Origin: Chrysogorgia sp. JL179-B06 | Taxonomy: Eukaryota > Cnidaria > Anthozoa > Scleralcyonacea > Chrysogorgiidae | Assembly (NCBI GenBank): GCA_035772405.1 | Contig: JAYKKM010000005.1 | Coordinates: 723,501 to 787,500, forward strand | Reading direction: 5' to 3' | Length of the DNA: 64,000 nucleotides | Shown: positions 11,448 to 26,400 of the stretch, one piece after another | Position numbering within the stretch: position 1 is the stretch's first letter | Layout: the number at the start of each line of letters is the position of its first letter | The notes under the pieces: generated by a model | What the model saw: only the letters and a program-made list of their open reading frames with translations | The model's database searches: none | What the model was told of the DNA's origin: nothing | Made by a program: the position numbers and the translations under genes

Positions 11448-14400
11448 AAATACATATGTGGTACTTTCGTGTTGAGCGAGCGAAAAGACTAAGGCCCGGG
11501 TCAAACGTCGAACTTTTCATGAGTCCAACTCAATGTAAATTAGGAAACTCTTTTGTTTAAGTTCATTTGCATTGAGTTCAACTCATGAAAAGTTCGACGT
11601 TTGACCTGGGCCTAAGATGAATGAATTGTAGAAAACATACCGTTTAGAACCTCCTTCCTCGGCTTTTGACCTTCAAAAAAGATAAAATCTTAGCGTATAA
11701 AGAAAACGTTCAAACAATCTAAATTATTTAGTAACTGCTGAAACTGCATTATTTCAAACTCTCTCGTTCCAAGGAAAACTATCTGCTTCGAAGAACAAAT
11801 ATTCCGAATGTACGCTAGTGCTGCATTTTATATTGTATTTTTTCGCTTTTTCTCCCAAAGGGGTGCTTAAATAAAAACACGTGTTGAGTTTTCGTGTCTT
11901 TGAATATCTAAATAATATTTAATTAGGGAGCCCATATCACCATACGGTGTTTTTCAACGGAGCCCTTAGCAATTTTTTATTTTAATTGCAACCTATTTTG
12001 TTTCTGAAATTTTCCGCTCCTTAGATGCGAGGAAGGAACCAAGTTACAAAATTCTGATAAGAATTAGGGATTAAAAAACGGAAAGCTGGTATAGGAAGTT
12101 CTTTCTCTGAAAGCATTATTGAATTTAGAGTGTCATTTAGAGTGTGAATACACTAATATTTAGTATGAATATCCACATAGTCCATTGCATAGTCCAGCGC
12201 GACCGCTGACCACGACAGAACCTACATATTGTAGTCTTAAGCATGATTCATTTGGTTTTGTCCCACCTGAACCCCACTGGGGTGTCAGGTCAAATGATTA
12301 CCAGCCCTGATCCCGGGAGTCTTTACTGTCTTGCTTGGCATCTCCTTCATCGTCATCCTAAACCAAGACATAAATATATGGAAAACCTCATAAACCTCGG
12401 ACTAAACATTTTCAAAAAAGTTTTTTCATAAGATCATCTAGACTTTGGAACACACTCTCCGATCAAACAAAATAAATTAACAAATATAGTCTCTTTAAAA
12501 ATTATTTAAAATCAAGATACTTTGTCGCTCTCCAGAACACATTCAATACTGATATTATATCTACCTGGCGCTCAATATGTTTAAATTGTAATTCTGTCAG
12601 AGACCTTGAATCGCAGAACTTCAGTATTTGTTGTTAATATTAACTGTGCGTGCGTACGTGAGTGTGTGTGTTAGTATAATGTATTTGTTGTAATAAGTGA
12701 TATAATAAGTGTATCACAGGCTGTGATATAGTAATATGTAAATGTTATAGTTATATATGTAATGTATTATGTATGTTTGTTAATTCTTAGGGTAAGACAC
12801 CATGACTAGGGCTGAACATCCCTGTTGTGTCTTGCCTTGTGTATGTAAACACGAAAACAAATTAAATTAAATATATATCAAACTAGAAGGCACTGCGAGA
12901 CTGCATACCTCCGCCAGTTGATAAGTTATTTTAAAGTTTTTGATTTGGTCCATTCGTTTCCGTTATATCTCTTTTTAAACATGGCCAAAAAGCGCTATTG
13001 TGATTCCACGCAAGGGTCTGGTAACTACCTTACGGAAGTCGCTCATATAAGAGTTATTGTTGCTCATGACGTATTCTTTAATTATCATAGAAGCAAGCAA
13101 GCAAGATGCCAGATACTGTAGATGTGTTGGGTTTTAAAATGAATCAGACGTACAAAACGCAAATTCCCTTAATCACATAAGCTACAGTACGTCACGGTTG
13201 GCCCGTCCCACGTCTCTTTCGGCTTTTTTCGGCTCTCAGTTTTATCTTGCAAATAGAAATGTTTAAACTTTAAATATAGATATATCTCCGAAACGAATGG
13301 AACAAATCCAAAAGTGTAAAATAACTTACGAACTATTTTGGTTTCCTCTAAACAGGAATCTTAAAACTATGGAGGATTTATGTCTACTTTTAGAGTTTCC
13401 GAGTTTGCAATATTTTATTTATTTATTTATTAACTTTACAACCAAGCAAGAAAGCAAAATAATTAATACAACGGTTCAAAATAAAAAAAACAGTCAAAAA
13501 CAGAGCAGTCTTGAACATGGTTGAAGGTATAGTCAACAGGACGTGTGTCCCATGTGAAGACCAACCTGACAAAAATTTACAGAATTAAGAACAGCAGCTT
13601 AAATTATATGAACGGCACTTAGAGCAGTACGTTTTCCAAGTGCGCATTCTGTTTACATCGAAAGAAGAGTCTAATTGAGAAGAGTAGTATATATAAAGTT
13701 GGTGTTTAAAAGAGAAAACAGACGTACCTGTACTATTACGGATGATCGGAGATAGATTGTTCCAGAGAAAGACAATTCGATTAAAAAAGGAGTTCCTAAA
13801 AAGAGAGGTCCTGCAAGGATTGACTTGAAGCAAATTGTCCTTGCTAGAACGGATGCGAGACGAGAGGTGAGAAGAAAAGGTAACAAAAGAGGAGATGTCT
13901 AGATCGTAAAGGCCTTGTTTACATTTGGAAAAAAAAGATGAGATCCTTTATTTCAAGCCAGTACGATATAGGTAGTAATTTCAGCTTTTTAAGACGCTCA
14001 GGATAAGACAAATCGTAGTCTTGTAGTATAAATTTGGTAGCTCGTCTTTGAACTCCCCGAACGCAAGATCACGTGACGAACCTTGAGGTGCCCAGATCTC
14101 ACTAGCGTGAGACAAGTGAGATCGGACGAGAGCAAGATAGAGTAGCCGACGGCAGCGAGTATCAATTAATTTAGTGCAGTTCCTACGAAGAAAGCCAAGC
14201 AAGCGGTTGGCTTTGGCAGTACAACTGGCAATATGAGGGGACCATTTAAGGTCATTGCTGACAACCACACCCAAGTCGACTTGATTAGAAACACTCTTGA
14301 TTGGTTCATTGTTGAGGTAATAGGAATGGGTTGGAGGGTTTCGTTTGCGAGATACTCTGAGCAGGAGCGTCTTTGATATACATTAAATTTCAGTTGCCAG

Positions 14401-17400
14401 GACAGCGACCAGTTGCACATAGAGTCGAGATCAACCTGGAGCAGATCTCGTTCTGCTGATGACTGAATTGCGCGGTAACATTTACTATCATCAGCAAATA
14501 GTGCAACAGTACTGTTCCTGGTTACCCTTGGAAGATCATTTACATACAAAGTGAAAAGAAGAGGACCTATGACACTACCTTGTGGCACACCAGACGTAAT
14601 TAATTGGACTATGAGCTTTAGTAATTTAATATGTTCCAATTGATTGAAGTTACCTCATCATCGAGTTCGTATTTCGACAAATCAACATCGTCGTCGTCAT
14701 CCTCCTCCTCCCCATTCTCTTCATTCTCTTCGGCAGCTTTATCCTCTACAATTATATTTGTTTTTTCTTCATTGTTCTAAAAATTAAAGCATTCAAAAAC
14801 ATCATAAAACAAGAGAATAAAGAATAAAAAAGAGACCCAACAAAGTACAGTGTAATGTTTCATCTGACAAATAATATAAAATAATACGTGCTACGTAGGC
14901 AATGTAAAATAGGAAATAATATAGGAATTTAGGAAAGGTGGTAAACTATCAAAGTTTAAACAAATAAGTCCAGCTTTACTCTGATGGCTTTTGCTCGAAA
15001 CATCAGTTATTTGTTACTTCTTCTACATTTATGTTTCAATATTTCCTATTTACTAGTGTTTAAAGGGGTTGTTGGTTATTATTTCATGTTACGAGGTTCC
15101 AAATATATTAGCATATATTAGCACCTTGTTCTTTTGAACCAGGTAATACATAACATATCTATCGTTCTGTTGCTGATATATCTATCATTCTGTTGCTAAT
15201 ATATTTGGAACCTCGTAACAAATTAATTATAACCGAGTTGTTCTTGCCCCTGGCATGTGTTAATTAGTAGCTCGTGAAATTAACTTAGATTAATATTTGC
15301 TTGATGTGGCACTGGCACCTGAAGTGTATCTGGATTTTCTTATGTAAACCTTTCTTGACAAGTTGTTAATGACAAGTTGTTAATGTGCAACAAGTTGTTT
15401 GTGCAATATCCTTGTGAATTCTTGTTGTCTAATACCTGAAAGCTTTTATACAGTACTCTGACAAAAAGATAAACCAGCATCGTACCCAGGCGATGCGATG
15501 AAGCTGTGCTTCGGGAGATGTGAGTGCACGGGGAAGATTAACAGCCAATTAAAGACTAAGTTTAATATGGGATTAGATCTACCAGTAATGAATAGACAAT
15601 TTCGAAGTGAAAAGTAGCTAGAATGGACTACAATATAAATTATCTAATGTGTATCTTTCTGAGTAAAAAAGTGCTAACTCTATAGCTATAGTTAAAACAT
15701 GAGGCATTGTGCTACGTAATAAGTAGCTACTGTAAGTTGTAACTACAGTAAACACGTAGACCAGAAAATACGTAGGTAACTACAGTAGTTGAAGAGCTTA
15801 CCTGTACAACAATGTCAGAATTCCCTTTTTTCTTTTTCCTTCCAAACTATAAAAATATGTTGTTTAAATACTTACAACTGTAGTCTGTTTTGATTGTGTG
15901 TATGTGGTAGATCAACGTTTTAGTTTGAAATCAAAAGTTCAACAAAAAGCTCAAAATAATTATACATGTAAGTAGTTCATGGTTTGGCATACTCCATGGA
16001 GTTTTATACAATAACCGGTTGTTATAGCCATGTTCTATTAAAGGACAGATACATAGATCATGTCAAATCGCATCAAATCATGTCAGAGGACTGCATTTAT
16101 ATTTTTCGTGCCCCAGAAATCGCCTAAGAGCTTCAATAAGCGTTTTGAATGGTTTGTTTTCAAGTTCATTTTTATAAAACAAATAGATTCCATTGTCTGT
16201 TCAGTTATGGGTAAGTTGGAAGGGCACAAATGCCCATAATTTTTATGCACGCGTCGGTTACAGTAGAACTTGAATTTTACAACCCCCAAATTTTACGACC
16301 AAGATAAAAGAGAGTTGTTCGTTTTTACAGTCAACAAGGAAAACGTTTGACATTGTACAAATACAGCCAACTGCCAAGGGGTGGTAAAATTCATTTAAAC
16401 ATTCAGTACAGTACCTCATCATATTCATTATCTGAGTCATCCCTCTCAACATATTCCACATTTCCACGCTCATTAAAACCTCCACCAAGTCCTGTGGTTT
16501 AAAATCACTTGTTTTAGTAGAATATATGTAAATGTGCTGTACTGTAGGACAGTATTCACAACATTATTAGCAAAAATATACATGTACATCTACATTATGC
16601 ACAGCATATACTGTGTGTACATATTAATATAAGACAAAAACACACCAGGGTTAAAAATTCAACAACTCAACTTTTTGATATTGTTTTTGCAGGGCCTTAA
16701 ATAAAAATTAGGGAAATTTGGATAAAGAAAGAAGTAGGAAACTTCGGTTTTTTTTTAGCCAGGTCTATTATTATAATTTTATCTTATAGTTATTCCAAAT
16801 GTTTGCCATTTTGCTTGGCTTTTTCAGTCCAACTGCTTAAATTGTTATTATTTTTCAGATAATTTGGACAATTAATTTGGTTAGTATAGAGCATTTTGAC
16901 ACTCAATCCCAAAGGACTCAAATAACAAAGAGCATGGCAGCAATGTTGGTGTACCTACAAAAAAAGAGATACTTAAAATGCCTATGCAATGAAAAATTCA
17001 GTTGTAAAATAACTCTTTTGTTTGAAAGAACTCTTGAAACTATAAAGACTAACCATTTACAACTTTTTCATATCTCACTTCACTCTTGAAATATTAAGAT
17101 TTGTCTAATATGTAAATGATCATACTTATGACATCACAATGCATGACTTATTGAAAAATTCTGCATGTCTTTATTCCAAGTCACTTTGTATAGAAAAAAA
17201 TATTTTAAGAGAAGTTACTGCTTATGAGCAGAGTATTACATGTGTATTTGCAGCAAAACAACATTTGCATCTTATGTGCATAATCCATGACCGCCGAAAG
17301 GGGGGGTTAGCCGGGGCCCGGCCATTCTAGGGGCCCGCGAATACGCGTGCCAAGCAAATCCGTACGCCTTGAGGGAGTACAGAGATCTACTAAGTTTATC

Positions 17401-20400
17401 CTTCAGGACTTTAATTCCCCATACATCATTCGTTTGAAGAAACTTAAGTTGCTTCCTCTTTTGTAAATGCAAATGTGGCCTTTTTGAACTTGATATCTCT
17501 AGTTTTGTTTCTAACCCTACCAGTACTAGGTCGCTGCGCTCATCATCTGCAAATTTGCTTCAACCCGGTCTCTGTAAAACATCACTTTTTAGGAATTCCT
17601 TCTTTAATAGAATTGTGTTTCTGTGGAATGATTTACCATCAAGTTTACAAAATTGTGTTTCTTTTGAATCTTTTAAAAGTAATTTATTCCAATATTATAT
17701 GTTAAAGCGCGCGATAACATTTTTGACGTCGATAGAAAAAGAACTTGGAAGACATTTTGTAGTAAATGCCGCAGGTACAATATAAACTGCTGCTCTTAAA
17801 GTGCCCCTAACCTCAAAATTTTTTATTGTCTTATTTGGAAGAACTTTTAAAATGATAAAGTAACTTCTTTTGAAGATTTTCACTTCTTCGCTTTCTTTTT
17901 GAGATATATCAGTTTGTTTGATATGCAAATATCTGGAATTTCGTCAACATGCATGATGCGTTATCAGAGAATGTTATATATATTTGCGTTCATGAAATAA
18001 AAACATTAAAATGTGAATAACACGTGTGTGTATTTCTCCCACAACACCAAACTTCTTGATTTTAAAGGATTTCGTTCGAGAATGAAAGAGATATACACAT
18101 TTATCCAATAACTCATTATGCATGTGTGACGAAATTCCATACATTTGCATATCAAACAAACTGATATATCTCAAAAAGAAAGCAAAGAAACGAAAATCTT
18201 TAAAAGAAGTTACTTTATCATTTTAAAAGTTCTTCCAAACAAGACAATAAAACATTTTGAGGTTAAGGGCACTTTAATTATTTGTACTGATGTTATTTTA
18301 ATTTTTTTTATGATTTATGTATGTTTTGTTTGGATGAGCTTTAAATGGGACTCGTGTTCTGCTGCTCTAAATTTTGTTAGTCTTTTGTAATTTTTCAATA
18401 CGACTATTTGTTAAACCAATAAATTCAAATTCAATCAATATTGGAGAAAAAAAATGAATGATAATATGGAATAGCTAGACAGTTTAAAGATGTAAACACT
18501 GCTGACAAACAGATATATTTTTGTGACATACTGTACCTGTTCTTCTTTCCTTGTGAGTATGTTTTGGTGCATTACAAACATTGCATGTTGAGCGCCGAGC
18601 CCAATTTATATTCCCACATCTATAATTATATTTTTAAAAATCATTATATACAGTCGATTCCCGATAACTCGAACATCCCGCTAACTCGAAGCAATTTTCG
18701 TTTCCCTTCAGATCATTTTCTATATAATTTTACCCTCGATAACTCGAACCACGTTTGTCAAGACGTGACAAGTCAAAAAATACAGTACTGTAGTCCAAAA
18801 GAGTGAATTTATTTTGAAGCAGCCGTGTATTCTGTCTTGTAAAAAAGTGAATCGCATGAACTCTGTAGCAGTAGTCCGACGCTGTTCGCAGTACCTACAG
18901 TAGTCTTCTACTGCTGCTTTGTTTTGTTTTGTTTCACGTTACGTTACGTTCTGATTTATAATATTTAGAAATATTGTTCCATTCCATAAAGTAATTAAAT
19001 TTGATTAAAGGGACACTCCGGCCCAAATACAAATGTAGTTCATATGAAAGATCTTACTGACTTTAGATTATTTCCAAAGTTTCAGCATTCCTATCAATTT
19101 AGTTAAGAAGATGGGGCTAGTTGAAGTTGGAGAGTTTGTGCAATTTCGACGCCATTTTGTTTCTCAAATATGACGTCACTGAGTGACGTGATCTCGTATT
19201 ATGCCTAAGAAGCTCCTCTACTTTCCTGCATGATGAACTGAATAGTTTATTTCGACTAATTTTCGTCCAAAGACCATTCACAATAACTATCACTATGTGA
19301 TCGCCATCAAAACAACTCCACTGACGATAAAGAATCACTCAATGACGTCATATTTTCAAAACCAATATGGCGTCCAAATCCACAAATTTTCAACTTCAAC
19401 TAGCAATATCTTCTCAACTAAATTGATAGGAATGCTGAAACTTTGGCAATAAACTAAAGTCAGTAAGATCTTTCATATGAACTGCATTTGTATTTGGGCC
19501 GGACTGTCCCTTTAAAATGACACTGTATGAATAGAAATACACAGTAAACACCGTTTTTCCTTATTTCCGGTCATTTGTTCTCAACTCCCGGTAACTCGAA
19601 CTCCGATTTCGAGTTATCGGGAGTCGACTGTAGAGTACTATAACAATTCTAAGCTCAGTTGGTTACAAATGACAGATACTGTATCAATGAAATGGCTAAT
19701 TTCATCTATTTCAATATAATAAATAGAACATTACATGGTTACTTGGAAATTGTTTCTTCTTGTGATGGTAATACTGTATTTCTCACTTGTTTGCTTCGCC
19801 CTGATACTTGTGAGAGATATTACCAACAAGCGATAACATTTGTTTATTTTTTATTAATCGTGAGTGGGCGAAATCCTGGGTATTCCTGCAATTTGATTGG
19901 TTGGCCTGAGCGGGGAGTTTTTTTGCGATATCTGACCACGGTCACAGAATCGTGTATTTTTATTATTTTTCTTTATTTTTAATGATAGAAAATGGAAACT
20001 AACACATAATTTGATGAATTAAGATGGGAAAAAGGAAATAACTTTATTATACAAAAACTTTGAAGTATTTTGGTTTGTTTTCCTTTCCTTAACTCTTTCC
20101 TGTCTGGCCCAGTGAAGAGGGGTCATAGAAGACCCCCGAAGTCGAAAAACACGGCACACGGTAACGCAAGATTAAATATTGAAATTCGACAAGCGCCAGG
20201 CACATGAGATCCACTCACACGCCAAGTTTGATTTGATTTCATAAATAACTCTGCGATTGGTGGCATTTTGAATTTTCATGATGCTACGCGGGCGTGCAAG
20301 ATGGCATTTTCTAGAAAAATGGAAGTTTTTCAACCTGATTTATGATAATTAATGCTAATTTATATTATCATGATGTGTCTTGTTCGGAAAATTCAAAAAC

Positions 20401-23400
20401 ATTGGTAATAGCCGGTTTATTGGGCTTTCAGAAAAGGTGTAGGTTTCGCAACAGTTATGGATATTTCCAGAGATATCGATAGAACAAAGAGGGAGTTCAA
20501 TTTTGGATGTTTTTCAGCCGGACAGGAAAGAGTTAACCAAATATTGTAGTTTTACTGAACTCAAGTAACTCAAGTCTTTCACCATGTATAATAAAAAATA
20601 AATATGTTATTTACGGTTTTGGTCAGTCAGTATAGAAACATTTTTGCCCTCGGTCTCATAAACGACCCTCATTTTATGGCCAAGGGCAGTTTCTGAAACC
20701 TTGGGCAAATGACCTGCCTATATTGACCTGCCATCTGGTAAATAACATATATATCTCTGCACGGTCATGTAATATTTATCAATTATTGGATGAGTCTAAG
20801 CAAAATATCATGATTTATCAGTGGCGAGCTACCAGTTATTTGCCGATGTCGAAGGCAGAGGCAAATAACTGGTCGAGAGAAATCTGACAAATCATGATAT
20901 TTTGCGATAGACGAATTCAATAATTGATTTATCATTCAATAATAAAGATATATCACTTGTTCTTGCCTCCAAAATACTTTCAATTTCGTCCTCCGACAGC
21001 TGAGAAAATCCAACTGCCATAATTTTGTTCGCATGAAAACAAACAAGGTTGTGAAAATTATTTGAAACAGCTGTATGCTAGTGCGCATGCTCAGAAAATT
21101 ATTTGCAGCAATGAGCAAAAGGAAAATTTTACAATTGTGCATGCTCAGAAAATTATTTACACTGAATTATTTGCAGGTAAACTAACCAATCAAAATTCAG
21201 GATAGAAACAAAGTGAATTATAAATCTATTTATTTGACCTTTGAGAATAATGTGTATTATCAGACATAGTTTGGCGCTACGCAGGCTTGAAAAAGTTTTT
21301 TGAACGCTACTGTCCATGACCCAACGTTTCGACACTCGAATCTAGTGTCTTCATCAGGGGTGATTGTTGTAAAGTTAGGATCCCTATTTATACCCTCATA
21401 GAACCGATGATGATGTTATCTATTAACAAGATGCAAATAAGCTTCTGGTAATAAACCACCGTCATCGCGACTCAAGGGTGCGTGGGCGCTATTGATAACC
21501 GCGGATTAGTGGTAATAATTTTGGAATTTTCCCACGCAATTTCATAGTATAGGTTACGCACAAAGCAGAATCTCCCTTTTTTGAAAAGAAAACAGCCTTT
21601 TGGTGTTCTTTTAAACGCGTACGAAACTAGTGACGTTTAACTGACCAACTGACATTTAGTTAATGATGTCGACAAACCCGTCGCCCGACATTTTAATAGT
21701 ATCAACCATTCGATTTCCGACATGAAAGTTTGTGCCATATCACCCATTTCCGGTGGAAATGATTGCCGTAAAAGACAAGAAAAGCGTCTTATTTTCAAAC
21801 TTGGCACCATTCATCCCCATGGTCTCAATGAAAGATTTTCATTCTCTCTTAATCCCCATGGGTATTTCTTTATTTCACCCCTACTTATTAGCATCCCTTT
21901 GCATCGTTTGTTGCTGCTTGTCGGTAAAAATAGCAAATAACTTTCTTATTTTGACATCTGGTTGGCTTATTTTTGTCTTAGCGTTATTTATTCTATAAAA
22001 GTCTAACTCTGTTATTATTTCATTTTACGTTTCACTCTCTGACGAAGGGCCTTCGCTCGAAACGTTAGACTACTTACACGCTATTTCGGCAGTACGCCAA
22101 CCTTTTTAGATATTTGATTTGTATTTCTACACTGCCTACGCAGCACAACATGTTTTATGACATTTAGTCTGACCGATGTACTCTGACCAATATATTGGAA
22201 CAAATACCTAAAGGTTTTGTGGGACAGAACATGAGGAAGTATTTTACGAAATCAATGAACTGTTTTATGTAAAGTATTTTAATTTTATTAATTTTATGTA
22301 TGAACTTTCAGAAACAAAGAAATTTGCTTGGAACAGACGTAAGTTATAATTTTTGTTTATTCGGGAATGTATTTTATGAGTTTAAGAGTAATACAATGAC
22401 ATGTAACTTTGCATCCTTATTGTTTATTATCTAGTTTCAGATTATACTATAATTTCAACATAAAAATACTGAAATTCCAAGCGTTTGCATTGAATGTTTG
22501 TATACCTCAAATCCGCCATCGGTCCCGCGAGGGAGCGCCCGGGATGGGAGGGGAGTGGAGCGAGGGAAGAGAAGACCCTGGTAAAGGCTGGTCACGTGAC
22601 TCCAAGGATATTGGATTATTTTGTAACCTGGCTTATTCTCGCTTATATCATCCGGGGGGTCGGATCGCTGTGAAAACATACCACAAACTTTTATAATTGA
22701 AAGTACAGTATATGGGTAATTTAAAAATATTACAATTCATTGGAAAGAAAGTACGGACTGCAGACAGAAGTTGAAAGATAGTGGATTACTTCGAAAAATA
22801 CGTTGATTTACTGGACATTTGTTGCTGTCATATTAAAGATAAATGATGATCAACGCCAGAACAGTTCGAAATATGCAGTTTGAATATAAAACGTCGAGAC
22901 CGAAACCACACCAGAAATCTGAAATCCCTATAAATGCTTTCAACACTTTTAATATTAATAAAATAATAGTCACATAGTCAGGCTGTAAATTCGAACTGTT
23001 CTGGCGTTGATCATCATTTATCTTTAATATGATAGCAACAAATGTCCAGTAAATCAACGTAGTTTTCGAAGTACACGTAATCCACCATCTTTCAACTTCT
23101 GTCTGCAGTCCGTACTGTCTTTCAAATAAATTGTAAATGGTATGTTTTCACAGCGATCCGGCCCCCCGGATGATATAAGCGAGAATAAGCCAGGTTACAA
23201 AATAATTAAATATTCTTGGAGTCACGTGACCAGCCTTTACCAGGGTCTTCTCTTCCCTCGCTCCACTCCCTGAGAAGACCCTGGGTACGAGGTTGCATCG
23301 GTCCATTATCTGAAACAGCGCTGCAAATAGCGGCCGGTCAACGATTAATTACCGCCGATATTTGACGTTTGACCGTCGAATTTTTGTTTTCAATGATAAT

Positions 23401-26400
23401 CTTAACCGGTCAAATATTTTTCACACTCGGTTTTTTGTTTAACCTGTGAAATTCCACAGTACCACAGTCTCTTTATAATGTTACAGTGATTCAAAAGGAA
23501 AGATGAATGAAGAATTGTCAAACGTTCCAGTGTAATAGACATTGAAGAAACAAACTGAACAGCAAAATGAATGACCGGCAGGGGATTTGCCGTTTGACCG
23601 CCAGAATTAGATTTCTTCTGATCATCATGACCGGCGGTTCACAAAAAAATAATTGCAACGCTGCTGAAAATCTGCGATATTACAACCTGGTGATTGTGGA
23701 TTAATTGGAGCTATAAATATGGATAAAACCAGGAATGTTCGACGAGCCGCGAAAGTACCGGGTGACCCAAAAAAACGTACTCCGGTTTGATTCATAATAA
23801 CTTCTAAACAAGTGAAGCTATTAAACTGAAATAACTTTCATTAGATAGAGGGAAGACTAGTTTAGATTTTGATATATTACAGTTGTATTTTACTTACAAA
23901 TTCACGGAGATATTAATGTTCAAAATAGGTAGCATATTTCTGGATGTGTCTAAAATATGCAAAAAACGCCGTATCAAATTCTTAATGTTGGATGTCTCTG
24001 GGGAGTTGCATGTTATGTCTTATGGAGTTATGGTTTGATTGTGTTTCATTCTGAGTTTATTCTGAACATGAACAAATTTGGAATGTACCACATGATCAGC
24101 AACCGTAGAATTTAGAAGAGCTTCGCAGCATGCCGTAATCTAGAACAACGAATGATCCTTCGACGCAATGGTGTCACGGGCTAGGCAGTGCATTCGTGCT
24201 AGAGGACACGCGATTCCGAACGAATAAATCTTGCTTGTATTTTGTAAATAATAATACTTCGTTTCATAATAAACAATTTGTCAAGTGTCATTTATTTACT
24301 GCTAATAGTGCGTGTTTCAGTTGAGCAAAGCTTGATTAATATTTGATACGGCGTTTTTTTGCATATTTTAGACACATCCAGAAATATGCTACCGAGTTTG
24401 AACATTAATATCTCCGTGAATTTTTAAGTAAAATACAACTGTCATATTTCAAAATCTAAGTTAGTCTTCCATCTATCTAATGAAAGTTATTTCAGTTTAA
24501 TAGCTTCACTCGTTTAGAAGTTATTATGAATCAAACCGGAGTACTTTTTTTTGGGTCACCCGGTACATTAACGAGGGCTTTCACCGCTGGCAAAGAACTT
24601 ATTGATTATCAGCGTCCAGTTATTGAAGTTACGGAAGCGTTTGACGTTGTCGAAAATGCACAATGTCGTTAAGTGATGATGAGTATGAAGAAGCCGAGGA
24701 ATGGATGCAAGTGATGTAGAAAGTAATGAGAACGATGAAAACCAGGGTCTAAATGAAGAGTCAAATACTGGAAGTACAGATATACCTAAAGAAGAAACAA
24801 CCAATGTAGTACAAAGTATGAAGTCAGCCAACCCTTTTGCCTTAAAGCATGAGAAGCCAAAGTTGCCCAAATTTGACGGTGATGTACGTCAAGTCAGATT
24901 TCCAGCATGCTATACAAGCTCACTGTACAGAGAGAGAGAGAGATACCCTTACAATACTTCGATCATGTCTTGGTGCACAGCCAGCTAAGTTGATTGGAGC
25001 AATAAGTTCAGATTTGAAAACAGCCTGGAAATACCTTGATCAAAACTATGGTGATCCAAGATTGGTCTCTGACACTGTCACGTCAGACCTAGAAAGATTT
25101 AAAATTATCCAGCGTGATGAAGATCGTCGCTTCTGTGATCTTGTGAATTTAGTGCGAAGATCGTACAACATTCTGAAGGAAGTCAAGAGGAAACAGTATA
25201 TTGATAACACCCATGTAATATCCTTGATAGAGAGAAAGATGACCAAGGATGATGTCCGAGTTTGGGCCTGCCATATCAACAGTAAAAAGCTTGAGCCATC
25301 AATGGAAAATCTTCAGGAATGGATGAAGGAGATGACAGCCCGAATCTAGTGCTACAATTTGTAAAAGTGCTCCACCACCCTGTATGTGGATGAGAAAAGT
25401 AAATGTCACATACCGTTGTGAACTGTACTCGAAAGAAGGAATGTGGTCAAATCAATGAAAATGGTGACAACTGTAAGAAATACCATCACAAGCTCCTACA
25501 TTGTAATAACATTGATGAAAAGTCACCGGCAGGGTTCTATCTAGGCCCCCCAAACAGCCCAGCTCCCCCCCCCCCAAAAAAAAAAAAAAAAGTTGTGATC
25601 ATTCAGGTCGGTGTACATGAAGTAAGTATTCCCAGTCAGTCCAAGACACTATATGACAAGGAACATGAAGTAGTGCCGTAATTGGTAAAACAAAGTATTG
25701 GACGTATCGCGTGCATGTAACTTGATTCAACTCAACTGATTCAATATGAAATATATTATAAATTGTAATAAACAATATAAAATATACTTAAAATCCTGGA
25801 AAGTGTTGTTTTTTAGTGTTTTATATAACTTTTCCAAACCTTCACAATTGTGTAAAATCTTCCCCAAAAATGCAGGAAATGGGATTTCAGAGACTCTAGA
25901 TTTCAAAATTTTCCGGGGCGCATGCCCACGGACCCCGTTAGATGCTCGCGCCTTTCGCGCTCGCTCCCCCCTTTCAGAATCCTGGCTACGTCCTTGCTTC
26001 TCCCCCAAACGAAACATCCTAGAACCTTGAACCTTGAATAGAACCTTGAATCCATAGAACCTTGACCGGCTCATGTCACATTCACCCAAGACAATATCAG
26101 TACTACCATGCTCTCTGTGGTAATCGGTTTGATCAAAGGAAAGGACGGTGTTACATCAGAAGCAAATGTATTCTACGATAGTGGAGCCCAAATATGCATG
26201 ATCCGTGGTAACTATGCAGAATCGTTAGCACTAGAAGCCCATCAAGTCCTAAAGAAGCTAGAAACCACTGAACATCGCCTAAGCTAACAGCCTGAGCATG
26301 CCAAGAATTATGAACAGATGAAAGAAATGGAAGAAAGTTTTCACGAAAGCTAACCAAAGAGGAAATTACACGTTCAAAGGACACTGCTTGAACGATAATT

